Assembly (NCBI GenBank): GCA_016218365.1
Contig: JACREF010000017.1
Span: forward strand, 1-64,000
DNA from: Gammaproteobacteria bacterium
GTDB taxonomy: Bacteria > Pseudomonadota > Gammaproteobacteria > SZUA-140
Reading direction: 5' to 3'
DNA: 64,000 nucleotides
Shown here in pieces: positions 1 through 8,635 of the stretch (position 1 is its first letter; every line of letters begins with the position of its first letter). The notes under the pieces are model-generated. The model was not told the origin of the DNA and ran no database searches. It saw only the letters and a list, made by a program, of their open reading frames with translations. Position numbers and translations under genes: made by a program.

Positions 1-1
1 C

Positions 2-916
2 AAGCTCGGCCTGTCGGCCAAGAACTACGGCCGCGCGGTATACGAATGTCTGCGCGGCGGTCTGGACTTCACCAAGGACGATGAAAACGTCAACAGCCAG
101 CCGTTCATGCGCTGGAGACAGCGTTTTGATTTCGTCATGGATGCCATCAACAAGGCCGAGGCCGAGACCGGCGAGCGCAAGGGTCACTACCTGAACGTCA
201 CCGCCCCGACCCCGGAAGAGATGTACAAGCGCGCTGAATACGCCAAGGAGATCGGCGCACCGATCATCATGCACGACTACATCACCGGTGGCTTCACGGC
301 CAACACCGGCCTGGCCAACTGGTGCCGTGACAACGGCATGCTGCTGCACATCCACCGTGCGATGCACGCGGTCATCGACCGCAACCCGCACCACGGTATC
401 CACTTCCGCGTCCTGACCAAGATCCTGCGTCTGTCCGGCGGTGACCACCTGCACACCGGCACCGTCGTCGGCAAGCTGGAAGGCGACCGTGCCTCCACCA
501 TCGGCTGGATCAACCTGCTGCGCGACAAATACATCAAGGAAGATCGTTCCATGGGTATCTTCTTCGATCAGGACTGGGGCTCCATGCCCGGCGCCTTTGC
601 TGTCGCCTCCGGCGGTATCCACGTCTGGCATATGCCGGCACTGGTCAATATCTTCGGCGACGACTCGGTACTGCAGTTCGGTGGCGGTACGCTGGGTCAC
701 CCATGGGGCAACGCCGCGGGTGCCGCCGCCAACCGTGTAGCGCTGGAAGCCTGTGTTGAGGCACGCAACCAGGGCCGCGCACTGGAGAAGGAAGGCAAGG
801 ATATTCTGACCGCCGCTGCCAAAAACAGCCCGGAACTGAAGATCGCCATGGAAACCTGGAAAGAGATCAAGTTCGAATTTGACACCGTCGACAAGCTCGA
901 CGTTGCCCATAAGTAA
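2..916 (+). CDS. cbbL: RuBisCO form IA large subunit, 3' part only
   Basis: This is ribulose-1,5-bisphosphate carboxylase large subunit, the CO2-fixing enzyme of the Calvin cycle. The gene is cut by the window edge. Frame 2 is open from base 2 and begins [10 protein letters not shown], around residue 177 of the plant numbering, so the ORF-track methionine at 107 is internal. Visible landmarks are [10 protein letters not shown], containing the lysine that is carbamylated plus the metal-binding Asp and Glu, the HIHRAMHAV histidine region, loop 6 (GTVVGKLEG) with its catalytic lysine, and the [10 protein letters not shown] phosphate-binding segment. The sequence is of the green-like form I type, and the CbbQO genes downstream fit the non-carboxysomal IA class. 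Its promoter and any cbbR lie outside the window. Confidence 0.98.
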   Translation, partial: KLGLSAKNYGRAVYECLRGGLDFTKDDENVNSQPFMRWRQRFDFVMDAINKAEAETGERKGHYLNVTAPTPEEMYKRAEYAKEIGAPIIMHDYITGGFTANTGLANWCRDNGMLLHIHRAMHAVIDRNPHHGIHFRVLTKILRLSGGDHLHTGTVVGKLEGDRASTIGWINLLRDKYIKEDRSMGIFFDQDWGSMPGAFAVASGGIHVWHMPALVNIFGDDSVLQFGGGTLGHPWGNAAGAAANRVALEACVEARNQGRALEKEGKDILTAAAKNSPELKIAMETWKEIKFEFDTVDKLDVAHK

Positions 917-990
917 CAGGCCATACTGCGGGGAGTGGCATGCCGCTCCCCGCCCTGGCGTGATTCGAATTCAACATTGGAGACAAAGCA

Positions 991-1347
991 ATGAGCGAAA
1001 TGCAAGATTACAAATCAAGCCTGGCCGATTCCGCCAGCCGCAAGTTCGAGACCTTCTCGTACCTGCCGGAGATGAGCAAGGACCAGATCCGCAAGCAGGT
1101 GGAGTACATCATCAACAAGGGCTGGAACCCGGCGATTGAACACACCGAACCGGAAAATGCCTTTGACCATTACTGGTACATGTGGAAACTGCCGATGTTC
1201 GGTGAAACCAGCGTCGACAAGATCCTGGCCGAGGCCGAGGCCTGCCACAAGGCACACCCGAAGAATCACGTGCGTCTGGTCGGTTTCGACAACTTTACCC
1301 AGTCCAAGGGCGCAGAGATGGTGATCTTCCGCGGGCCGCAACGCTAA
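991..1347 (+). CDS. cbbS: RuBisCO form IA small subunit
   Basis: Small subunit of form I RuBisCO, 118 residues. It caps the L8 core of the L8S8 holoenzyme. The typical family features are visible: the N-terminal [11 protein letters not shown] segment, [27 protein letters not shown] and the C-terminal VRLVGFDN block. A good ribosome site (GGAGA) lies 8 bases before the ATG. The gene follows cbbL by 74 bases and clearly belongs to the same transcript. A rho-independent terminator follows 37 bases after the stop, so most transcription should end here and the activase genes beyond it would be made at a lower level or from their own promoter. Confidence 0.98.
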   Translation: MSEMQDYKSSLADSASRKFETFSYLPEMSKDQIRKQVEYIINKGWNPAIEHTEPENAFDHYWYMWKLPMFGETSVDKILAEAEACHKAHPKNHVRLVGFDNFTQSKGAEMVIFRGPQR

Positions 1348-1383
1348 ACCCCCTGGGCGTCAGTTCATCGGCGTCAATCGCGG

Positions 1384-1420
1384 AAGCCCCTGCTCATCTT
1401 GATGGACAGGGGCTTTTTTA
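1384..1420 (+). terminator. Rho-independent terminator after cbbLS
   Basis: A 9-bp perfect stem AAGCCCCTG / CAGGGGCTT with a 14-base loop is followed by a run of T. It sits between cbbS and cbbQ and would separate high-level cbbLS expression from cbbQ-cbbO. Confidence 0.85.
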
Positions 1421-1499
1421 TTGCGTGCCAGCATCCAGCTGCATGTCTTTGGTAGACTGATGACATGCGCGTGGGTTTTACAGACACAGGAGCACCATC

Positions 1500-2309
1500 A
1501 TGAGCGTTCGCAACGTCGAGCAATACCGCATCATCAAACAACCCTATTACCTGCCAATCGGCAACGAGGTGGCACTGTTCGAGGCCGCCTACAGTGTACG
1601 GATGCCGGTCAATCTGAAAGGCCCGACCGGCTGCGGCAAGACCCGCTTTGTCGAATACATGGCCTGGAGGCTGGGCCGGCCGCTGATCACCGTCGCCTGC
1701 AATGAAGACATGACCGCCTCGGATCTGGTCGGCCGCTTCCTGCTCGACAAGGACGGCACGGTGTGGCAGGACGGGCCACTGGCCACCGCGGCGCGCCTCG
1801 GCGCCATCTGTTATCTTGATGAAGTGGTCGAGGCGCGCCAGGACACCACCGTCGTCATCCACCCGCTGACCGACCACCGCCGCACGCTGCCCTTGGACAA
1901 AAAGGGTGAACTGATCACCGCCCATGCCGATTTCCAGCTGGTGATCTCGTACAACCCCGGCTACCAGAGTCTGATGAAGGATCTGAAACAGTCGACCAAA
2001 CAGCGTTTCGCCGCGCTTGATTTCGACTATCCGAAGGCCGAGCTGGAGACCGAGATCCTGATCAACGAGACCGGCATCCAGCGTGACATCGCTGAAAAAC
2101 TGGTGCAGATCGCCCAGCGCGCCCGCAACCTCAAGGGACATGGCCTCGACGAGGGCATCTCGACCCGCCTGCTGGTGTATGCAGGTCAGCTGATCCACAA
2201 GGGCATCGATCCGGTCGCCGCCTGCAGCATGACCCTGGTGCGGCCACTGACCGATGACCCCGACATGCGCGACACACTCGACGCCGCCGTCGGCACCTTC
2301 TTCAACTGA
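1500..2309 (+). CDS. cbbQ: CbbQ, MoxR-type AAA+ ATPase of the RuBisCO activase
   Basis: CbbQ is the hexameric motor of the CbbQ-CbbO RuBisCO activase, which uses ATP to strip inhibitory sugar phosphates from RuBisCO active sites. The 269-residue length is normal. Walker A GPTGCGKT is at residues 41-48, Walker [12 protein letters not shown] at about 102-112 with Asp107/Glu108, the sensor-1 asparagine is in ISYNPGYQ near residue 152, and an arginine-finger candidate is in STKQRF near 169. It starts with AGGAGCACCATC-ATG, a strong ribosome site. It is followed by a methyltransferase gene 18 bases on and then cbbO, all on one strand. The family is firm. The unusual point is the gene inserted between the two activase subunits. 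Confidence 0.97.
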   Translation: MSVRNVEQYRIIKQPYYLPIGNEVALFEAAYSVRMPVNLKGPTGCGKTRFVEYMAWRLGRPLITVACNEDMTASDLVGRFLLDKDGTVWQDGPLATAARLGAICYLDEVVEARQDTTVVIHPLTDHRRTLPLDKKGELITAHADFQLVISYNPGYQSLMKDLKQSTKQRFAALDFDYPKAELETEILINETGIQRDIAEKLVQIAQRARNLKGHGLDEGISTRLLVYAGQLIHKGIDPVAACSMTLVRPLTDDPDMRDTLDAAVGTFFN

Positions 2310-2327
2310 CACCACCACAGCGTCTGC

Positions 2328-2921
2328 ATGATGGAAACCTCTGCCTATCTGGACAGCCTGCGCCAGGATATCGTGTTCAACGATACGCTGTGCGGGCTGC
2401 CGTTCACCTTCCACACCACCTGGGGCTTGTTCTCGCCGCGCGAGATCGACGATGGCAGCCGGCTGCTGCTGCAACATATCGAGCTCCCCATCGACGCCGA
2501 TTGTCTCGACATTGGCTGCGGCTATGGCACGCTCGGCCTGACGCTGGCGCGACTGGCGCCGCAGGGCCGCACCCTGCTGGTCGACAAGGACTTCGTCGCC
2601 ATCGATTACTGCCGCAAAAACATCCAGCTCAACGGTATCGGCAACGCCGAGGCCATGCTCAGCAATGGCCTTGGTGCCATCGGCGAGCGGCGTTTTGATA
2701 TCATCGTCTCGAACCTGCCGGCCAAGGTCGGCAAGGAACTGCTGCAGCTGTTGCTGCATGATGCCCATCAACATCTGAACCCCGGCGGGCGATTATATGT
2801 GGTCACGATCACCGGGCTGCGCCGTTTTATCCAGCGCCACTTTATCGAGACCTTCGGCAACTATGACAAGCTCAAGCAGGGCGCGCATTACACTGTAGCG
2901 ATGGCCTGTAAGACACGCTGA
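2328..2921 (+). CDS. Class I SAM-dependent methyltransferase (RsmC/MTS-like) between cbbQ and cbbO
   Basis: A 197-residue protein with the Rossmann methyltransferase core. The SAM-binding motif I LDIGCGYGTLG is at residues 60-70, the acidic residue ending strand 2 is in LLVDKD (Asp86), and SNLP at 128-131 occupies the place of the (N/S)PP(Y/F) motif IV of the RsmC/RlmG/HemK group. The fold is certain but the substrate is not. SNLP rather than NPPY or NPPF means the usual base or glutamine recognition cannot be assumed. It lies 18 bases after cbbQ and 13 before cbbO, so it is almost certainly co-transcribed with the activase. It could modify RuBisCO, CbbO or an rRNA. Nothing in the sequence decides between these. 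Two adjacent ATG codons (2328, 2331) are both possible starts. Confidence 0.85.
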   Translation: MMETSAYLDSLRQDIVFNDTLCGLPFTFHTTWGLFSPREIDDGSRLLLQHIELPIDADCLDIGCGYGTLGLTLARLAPQGRTLLVDKDFVAIDYCRKNIQLNGIGNAEAMLSNGLGAIGERRFDIIVSNLPAKVGKELLQLLLHDAHQHLNPGGRLYVVTITGLRRFIQRHFIETFGNYDKLKQGAHYTVAMACKTR

Positions 2922-2934
2922 CGGGGATCACACC

Positions 2935-5262
2935 ATGACAGTGAACATCGATGATTACCGTGAACGGCTGCAGCGCGCCGCACCGGAACTCAAGGACACG
3001 CTGGACGGCCTGTTCCAGGATGCCTCGCGCACCATCTCGGTCGCGGCCTTAAAGGACTATCTGGACGGTGCCGCCGGTCTGGCCGAGCTCGGCCGCGGCG
3101 GTGATCTGGTCATCACCTTCCTGGAGCAGATGCCGCGCGTCGCCCAGGAATGCGGCGATGACATCATCCGCGACTGTCTGAATGCGGCACTGAAACTGTC
3201 ATCGATGACCTCCGGCGAGGTCATCAAGCTGATGTTATCCAGCCTGCCCACGGCATCCCGTCGCCTCGGTGACCCGGAGCTGCTGCGCCAGTACCTGACA
3301 CTGATCCATCAGATGTCGACCAAGGCGCCACGCGGCCTGCGGCCGATGCTCAATCATATCGATGAACTGCTGTCGAAGCTGACACTGTCCGGACTCAAGC
3401 GCTGGTGCAACTTCGGCATCGAGGCCTATCGCCGCGACCTTGGCAGCCTGACCGCCTATTTTGACCTCGCCACCCAGGACAGCCTGGCGGTGTTGCAAAA
3501 AGAACGGCGCGGCACCTTGTTCGTCGACAAGCAACGCAAGCTGAACTTCTATCTGCGCGCGCTGTGGGGCCGTGACTTCTTCCTGCGCCCGACCGCCGCC
3601 GATCACAGCGACTTCCGCCCCTACCTTGGCGCACGCACGCTGCATCTGCCCGACGCCGTCGACGACGTGGCCGGCATATCTGGCCTGGAGTTATACCGTG
3701 CCTGCGCGGCCCACATGGCGGCCCATATCGTCTACACCCCGGCCGCGCTGTCGGCCACGCAGCTGTCGCCGGCGCAGATGTTTTTCATCGGACTGATCGA
3801 GGATGCGCGCGTCGAATACAACGCGGTCTGCCAGTTTCCGGGCCTGCAGCGACTGTGGGGCAGCCTGCTCGCGCTCGGGCACGAAGCTGAGGCCGAGCAT
3901 CCGACGGTCGTGGCGCTCGAACAGGCCGCGCAGTTGCTGCTCGATGCCAATGCGCGCGGTGGCGACGCCGCCATCAATGAATTTGCCGCCCGTTTTCACA
4001 GCGAGGTCGCGGCGCACCCGCTCGACACCACATTGAGCTGGCATTACGGCATCGAGCTGTACAACCTGTTTAGCGGCCGCCAGGCAATGCCCAGCCTGCG
4101 TATCCTGCAGCGGCTGCGTATTCCGTATCGCGATGACAACCGTTTCATCTGGGACATGGAGCAGTTCCGCTTCGACAAGGATGTCGACTACCTGGCCGCC
4201 AGAGGGCACCAGGTGCGGCGCAACGTCAATGTCATGGAGATGGTCAACGAGGTCGACTGCGAGCTGGCCGGCGATGACGCCCAGGAGGTGTGGCGGCTGT
4301 CGACGGCGTTCTGGCTCGACCAGGAGGCCAAAACCATCAATGAACTGGAAGGCCGGGAGCCGATCAGCGATCCGTTTCATTATCCGGAATGGGATTACCA
4401 GATCCAGCTGCATCGCCCCGACTGGGCCACCGTCTACGAACGGCGCCCGACCCGCGGTGATGCCCAGCTGATCGAGGACATCCTGGTCGAACACCGGCCG
4501 GTCACCTCGCGTATCCGCCAGATCATCGATATGCTGCAACCCGAGGGCATCATCCGCGATCGCCGGCTCGAGGACGGCGATGAGATCGACATCAATGCCG
4601 CGATCGACGCGATGATTGATATCCGGATGGGCCGCTCCCCCGACCCGCGCATCACCATGCGCAACATCGTCAAGAACCGCGATCTGTGTGTCGTGGTACT
4701 GCTCGACCTGTCGGAATCCACCAACGAGACCGTCGAAGGTTCGGACAAGACCATCCTGGCGCTGACCCGCGAGGCCTGTACGCTGGTGGCCACCGCGATC
4801 AATGGCATCGGTGACCCGTTTGCGATCCACGGCTTTGCCTCCGATGGCCGCCATGACGTGCAGTATTTCCGTTTCAAGGACTTCGGCCAGAAGCTGGATG
4901 ATGAGGTCAAGGCACGGCTGGCCGGCATGCGCGGCGGGCTGTCGACCCGGATGGGCGCGGCGATGCGCCATGCCGGCCAGCACCTGCTGCACCAGGCGCA
5001 ACGCCGCAAGCTGCTGTTGCTGGTCACTGATGGCGAACCGGCCGACATCGATGAGCGCGACCCCCAGCATCTGCGTCAGGATGCCAAAAAGGCCGTTGAG
5101 GAGCTTTACAGCAAGGGTGTGATGACGTACTGTCTGACGCTCGACCCGCGCGCCGACGATTATGTAACCCGGATCTTTGGCCGCAACAACTACACTATTA
5201 TCGACCATGTACAGCGGCTGCCGGAAAAGCTGCCGGCACTGTTCGCCACCCTGACGCGCTGA
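2935..5262 (+). CDS. cbbO: CbbO, RuBisCO activase subunit with von Willebrand A domain
   Basis: CbbO is the adaptor half of the CbbQO activase. One CbbO binds the CbbQ hexamer and docks RuBisCO through its C-terminal von Willebrand factor A domain. At 775 residues it has the usual family length. The N-terminal two thirds are helical with no recognisable motif. The VWA domain occupies about residues 580-775 and has an intact MIDAS: DLSES (Asp591, Ser593, Ser595), then LSTRMGAAMRHA and LLVTDGEPADID with the distal threonine and aspartate. The start has GGGGATC upstream and follows the methyltransferase stop by 13 bases. The TraB-like gene begins 12 bases after its stop, which suggests one operon cbbQ-MTase-cbbO-traB. 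Confidence 0.96.
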   Translation: MTVNIDDYRERLQRAAPELKDTLDGLFQDASRTISVAALKDYLDGAAGLAELGRGGDLVITFLEQMPRVAQECGDDIIRDCLNAALKLSSMTSGEVIKLMLSSLPTASRRLGDPELLRQYLTLIHQMSTKAPRGLRPMLNHIDELLSKLTLSGLKRWCNFGIEAYRRDLGSLTAYFDLATQDSLAVLQKERRGTLFVDKQRKLNFYLRALWGRDFFLRPTAADHSDFRPYLGARTLHLPDAVDDVAGISGLELYRACAAHMAAHIVYTPAALSATQLSPAQMFFIGLIEDARVEYNAVCQFPGLQRLWGSLLALGHEAEAEHPTVVALEQAAQLLLDANARGGDAAINEFAARFHSEVAAHPLDTTLSWHYGIELYNLFSGRQAMPSLRILQRLRIPYRDDNRFIWDMEQFRFDKDVDYLAARGHQVRRNVNVMEMVNEVDCELAGDDAQEVWRLSTAFWLDQEAKTINELEGREPISDPFHYPEWDYQIQLHRPDWATVYERRPTRGDAQLIEDILVEHRPVTSRIRQIIDMLQPEGIIRDRRLEDGDEIDINAAIDAMIDIRMGRSPDPRITMRNIVKNRDLCVVVLLDLSESTNETVEGSDKTILALTREACTLVATAINGIGDPFAIHGFASDGRHDVQYFRFKDFGQKLDDEVKARLAGMRGGLSTRMGAAMRHAGQHLLHQAQRRKLLLLVTDGEPADIDERDPQHLRQDAKKAVEELYSKGVMTYCLTLDPRADDYVTRIFGRNNYTIIDHVQRLPEKLPALFATLTR

Positions 5263-5274
5263 GTATATATTTTG

Positions 5275-6489
5275 ATGACACCACCTGCCGCTGCGACACC
5301 CAGCAAGGAACCCATCGTCACGCTGCAACTGGGCTCGACCCGGGTCACGATACTGGGCACCGCCCACATCTCACGCGCCAGCGCCGACATGGTGCGCGAG
5401 TTGCTTGATCGCGGCGACTTTGATGCCGTGGCGGTTGAGTTATGCCCGAGCCGCCACAATGCCATCGTCAATCCCGATGCCCTGGCCAAGATGGATCTGT
5501 TCGAGGTGCTGCGCAAGAAAAAGACCGCGATGGTCGCCGCCAACCTCGCACTGGGCGCGTTCCAGCAACGGATGGCCGACGAACTCGGCATCGAGCCGGG
5601 GGCCGAGATGAAGACCGCGATCGCCATCGCCCAGCAGCATCATCTACCGGTATTGCTGATCGACCGCGAGATCAGTGTCACGTTGAAACGCGTCTACAGC
5701 AATGTCGGCTGGTGGCGACGTATCAACCTGTTGTCAGGCCTGCTGGCCAGCCTGCTGACCCAGCAGAAGGTCACCGCAGCAGAGATCGAGCGCCTCAAGG
5801 AAGGGGATATCCTCGAATCGGCCTTCACCCAATTCGCGCAGCGCGCCCGCGAGATCTATCAGCCGTTGATCGATGAACGCGACCAGTATATGACGGCGCG
5901 ACTGCGTCAGGAGATCGAGAGCACCCAGCCGCGCCACATCCTGGCCATCATCGGCGCCGGTCACCTGAAGGGTATCCACAACTATCTGAACACGCCGGCT
6001 ACCGAAGCACCGTCCGACACGCTGGCTCGGCTCGATGTCGTACCCCCGCCGAGTCGCTGGCTCAGCGTGATCCCGTGGCTGATCACCATCCTAGTCAGCG
6101 CTGGTTTTGTCATCGGCTTCATGCGTAGCCCGGATCTGGGCTGGCAGCTGATCATGAACTGGATCGTCATCACCGGCGGCCTGTCAGCGCTCGGGGCGCT
6201 GCTGGCACGCGCCCACCCGCTGACCATCATCAGCGCCTTCCTGTCAGCGCCATTAACAACGCTGAATCCGGCGATCGGCGTCGGCATGGTCACTGCGCCG
6301 GTTGAACTGTATTTCCGCCGCCCCAATGTCGGCGACTTCAGCGCGTTGCGCCGCGATGCCTCGACGCTGCAGGGCTGGTGGCGCAATCGCGTTGCCCGCA
6401 CCTTCCTGGTCTTCATCTTCAGCACCCTGGGCGCGGCGACCGGCACCTATCTGGCCGGCTTCAAGATCATCGAACAACTCGCAGGCTGA
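5275..6489 (+). CDS. TraB/PrgY-family membrane protein
   Basis: Member of the TraB/PrgY/GumN-like family, 404 residues. The N-terminal half carries the conserved LGTAHIS motif, the VAVELCPSRH segment and, near residue 225, AIIGAGHLKGI, the paired GxxH motifs of the family. The C-terminal half holds several hydrophobic segments (WLSVIPWLITILVSAGFVI, WIVITGGLSALGALL, and a last one before the stop) typical of the longer membrane-bound bacterial and archaeal members. The ORF track uses TTG at 5272. ATG at 5275 is the more likely start. It follows cbbO by 12 bases. The family was named for pheromone shutdown in Enterococcus plasmids, and its biochemical role in proteobacteria is not established, so no function is assigned here. 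Confidence 0.85.
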   Translation: MTPPAAATPSKEPIVTLQLGSTRVTILGTAHISRASADMVRELLDRGDFDAVAVELCPSRHNAIVNPDALAKMDLFEVLRKKKTAMVAANLALGAFQQRMADELGIEPGAEMKTAIAIAQQHHLPVLLIDREISVTLKRVYSNVGWWRRINLLSGLLASLLTQQKVTAAEIERLKEGDILESAFTQFAQRAREIYQPLIDERDQYMTARLRQEIESTQPRHILAIIGAGHLKGIHNYLNTPATEAPSDTLARLDVVPPPSRWLSVIPWLITILVSAGFVIGFMRSPDLGWQLIMNWIVITGGLSALGALLARAHPLTIISAFLSAPLTTLNPAIGVGMVTAPVELYFRRPNVGDFSALRRDASTLQGWWRNRVARTFLVFIFSTLGAATGTYLAGFKIIEQLAG

Positions 6490-6518
6490 ACTGAAGCTTC
6501 CTCGTGAGTCAGGACATC

Positions 6519-7157
6519 CTAATAGCGGTAATTCAAGCTCAGCAAATGAAAATTGATGCCCTTATTTGGGGTGGCTATCGAGAAATTTGAATAATGCATG
6601 AATCGATAGCTCGCCTCCCATTGCCGCCGCTCGCCATACGCCATGCCCAGTCTATACAGGCTATTAAACTGGAAATTTGTACCGAATTGCCTTTCATTTA
6701 TATGCGTACTGCTTATAAATCCCCCGCCCAGACCGACATCCAGGAATGGCTTCAGCCCTTGCTCAGAATCGCTTAAGAAGCGGTACACATACGCCGCGCC
6801 CAGCCCGCTATTTGCGCCTTCTTGCGTCCTATCTATCAGGCTCTGCCATTTCGTATACTCAACTTGCCAGTAGCTGTTTAGAGTAGCATGGCCAATCTTC
6901 AGCAAGTCGGAACGCGTATCCCAGCGCGCGCCTATAACCTCTATAAATACATCATCCCCATGGGCGCCCATCTCCCCGTACATAGTGTCTGCTTCAGCCG
7001 GATTTGTCAGGTATGTCAGGCCGATGGTGGTTAAGGCGGCCAATTTCCAGGCCCTGGATTCAAGATCGTTGCTGCCCGCCCAGCCTGATCCGGCATTGCC
7101 GACCAGTACGATCACTGTCAACGCCATAGTTAATATCTTGCCTCGCATCACATGCAT
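6519..7157 (-). CDS. pagL: PagL-like outer-membrane lipid A 3-O-deacylase
   Basis: A 212-residue protein with a signal peptide (MHVMRGKILTMALTVIVLV..., cleavage near GWA) followed by amphipathic beta strands ending in an aromatic C-terminus (LSLNYRY), as in outer-membrane barrels. The C-terminal RFMHYSN...PNKG stretch matches the active-site region of PagL, which removes the 3-O-acyl chain of lipid A. His188 and Ser190 sit where the catalytic His and Ser are. The family glutamate that follows PNxGI is replaced by Asn202, so catalysis may be altered. The ORF track starts upstream. ATG 7157, behind a GGTGG stretch and giving a proper signal peptide, is preferred (ATG 7148 is the alternative). 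It converges on the TraB-like gene. Confidence 0.75.
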   Translation of the reverse strand: MHVMRGKILTMALTVIVLVGNAGSGWAGSNDLESRAWKLAALTTIGLTYLTNPAEADTMYGEMGAHGDDVFIEVIGARWDTRSDLLKIGHATLNSYWQVEYTKWQSLIDRTQEGANSGLGAAYVYRFLSDSEQGLKPFLDVGLGGGFISSTHINERQFGTNFQFNSLYRLGMAYGERRQWEASYRFMHYSNFSIATPNKGINFHLLSLNYRY

Positions 7158-7364
7158 AACCACCACCCTGTTTTCAACCAAATAACGACCGCCTGTGCCA
7201 CCACACGACGACACATGACCCGCTGTTTCAGCGTGTAAATCCGGAAAAACGAACGCGGCCACGATGATGGCCGCGTCGCTACAAGCTCAGCAAATTTTTT
7301 GGGATAGACCCATGCCTTTCCTGCTTATATGGGCGATGACTCTATCTAAATACAAGAACCTTTG

Positions 7365-8096
7365 TCAATCAACATAAGGCCCCCACTGGCGGATCGGCTC
7401 ACGATGCGGGCGGCCAAAGCATACCATGAACCGGGCCTTGCCCTCGGCACTGACATCGACACTGGCCGGCGCCTCGAAAAAGACCACGCCCCCCGTTGTC
7501 AGTGACTGGTCATTGATCCGGATCGTGCCATCGACCACATAAAGCAGGCCGCGAAACTCCTTAGGCATCTGCTCCTGAAATCGCCCGCCCGACTCGAGAT
7601 TGACCTCAAGATAACGCACCGGGGTCTGCAGCTTGACTGCACCGTCATCTCCGACGATCACCTTGACACTGCCTTGGTCGAGCGCATGCACAGGCATCTG
7701 CCCGGCATCGGTCTGGACATAGTCCGGCGCAATATCCTTCAGGCGCTGCGGCAGATTGATCCACAGCTGGATGCCGCGCGTCTCGCCGTCACGCGACGGC
7801 ATCTCGGAATGTTCCAGCCCGCGACCGGCGGTGAAGCGCTGCGCGCCGCCATCACTGACCGTCGATTCATTGCCCAGATTATCCTTATGACTGATCGAGC
7901 CATGAAAGATGTAGGTGATCGCCTCAAAACCGCGGTGCGGGTGGGTCGGAAACCCGCTGCCGGGCTGGATCCGGAAGTCATCCCACAACACAAAGGGATC
8001 AAAGTTCATCCGGGCGCGCGAGATCGGAAACAGCCGGTTGACCCGCGCCCCGGCCCCTTCCATCATTTGCTGTGCCTGGTCGATGATGATGCTCAT
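7365..8096 (-). CDS. Pirin-family cupin protein
   Basis: Bicupin protein of the pirin family, 243 residues, cytoplasmic. The N-terminal cupin holds the four metal ligands expected of pirins: His52 and His54 in FPTHPHRGF, then His96 and Glu98 in GLEHSEMP. Known members bind iron, some have quercetin 2,3-dioxygenase activity, and others interact with transcription factors or metabolic enzymes. The substrate here cannot be told. It follows doxX on the same strand by 34 bases, so the two are probably one unit, divergent from the LysR gene at 8636. DoxX plus pirin beside a LysR regulator is a recurrent bacterial arrangement associated with oxidative or electrophile stress. Confidence 0.92.
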   Translation of the reverse strand: MSIIIDQAQQMMEGAGARVNRLFPISRARMNFDPFVLWDDFRIQPGSGFPTHPHRGFEAITYIFHGSISHKDNLGNESTVSDGGAQRFTAGRGLEHSEMPSRDGETRGIQLWINLPQRLKDIAPDYVQTDAGQMPVHALDQGSVKVIVGDDGAVKLQTPVRYLEVNLESGGRFQEQMPKEFRGLLYVVDGTIRINDQSLTTGGVVFFEAPASVDVSAEGKARFMVCFGRPHREPIRQWGPYVD

Positions 8097-8130
8097 GGAT
8101 GATACCCCCGATTAATATGCCCGTTACAGG

Positions 8131-8526
8131 TTATTTGTTACCGCCGCGACTGTCACTGGCGTCATCGACACTCGGTGCGCCGGCACCATGTATCACCAGC
8201 AACAACAACCCACCGCTGATCGCCAGATTCTTCAGAAACATGATCATCTGGATCTGATCGGCAACGTTGCGGTGAAAGATCAGCGCTGCCACCACGGTGA
8301 AGCCTGCCAGTGCCGCCGCGGCCCAGCGCGTCTTCCAGCCCATCAACAAGGCCAGACCGCCACCGATCTCCAGCAGGATCACCAGCGGCAGCAACATCGC
8401 CGGCACCCCCATCGCCGTCATGTAGCCGGCAGTACCCGCATAACCAGCCCCTAGTTTACCTACACCTGCCAAGATAAATATTGCTGCCAGCAATGCCCGA
8501 GCTGCCACTGTCATCACCTTATTCAT
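8131..8526 (-). CDS. DoxX-family small membrane protein
   Basis: A 131-residue protein with four hydrophobic helices, typical of the DoxX/DoxD family of inner-membrane proteins. The first helix carries the ILAGVGKLG motif common to the family. Its biochemical function in bacteria is mostly undefined. Links to thiol or quinone redox homeostasis have been reported for some members. Two adjacent ATG codons (8529, 8526) lie behind an AGGAGG sequence. The second has the better 7-base spacing and is used here, whereas the track start at 8550 would put this ribosome site inside the coding region. It heads a probable doxX-pirin unit. Confidence 0.9.
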   Translation of the reverse strand: MNKVMTVAARALLAAIFILAGVGKLGAGYAGTAGYMTAMGVPAMLLPLVILLEIGGGLALLMGWKTRWAAAALAGFTVVAALIFHRNVADQIQMIMFLKNLAISGGLLLLVIHGAGAPSVDDASDSRGGNK

Positions 8527-8567
8527 CATCACTCCTCCTGTTAAAAACACTGTAGATCCATTATCTC

Positions 8568-8600
8568 CAAAATATTTCGATAATAAAGTACAATATTTTG
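8568..8600. promoter_or_regulatory. Perfect inverted repeat in the doxX/lysR divergent promoter
   Basis: CAAAATATT (8568-8576) and AATATTTTG (8592-8600) form a perfect 9-bp dyad with a 15-base spacer, inside the 109-base gap between the divergent doxX and lysR starts. AT-rich dyads of this sort are typical LysR operator sites. The assignment to the adjacent regulator is inferred from position. Confidence 0.55.
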
Positions 8601-8635
8601 TTCAATTCAATCAGTTTTATTGATATGTTACGGCG

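Noticed and set aside
1374-2774. 466-codon minus-strand ORF opposite cbbQ and the methyltransferase
   Set aside because: A GC-rich shadow of genes with clear motifs on the plus strand, with no motif, ribosome site or family resemblance of its own.
3691-5367. 558-codon minus-strand ORF opposite cbbO
   Set aside because: Antisense reading of a strongly conserved cbbO, with low-complexity Gln/Gly/Arg/Asp-rich text and no recognisable domain.
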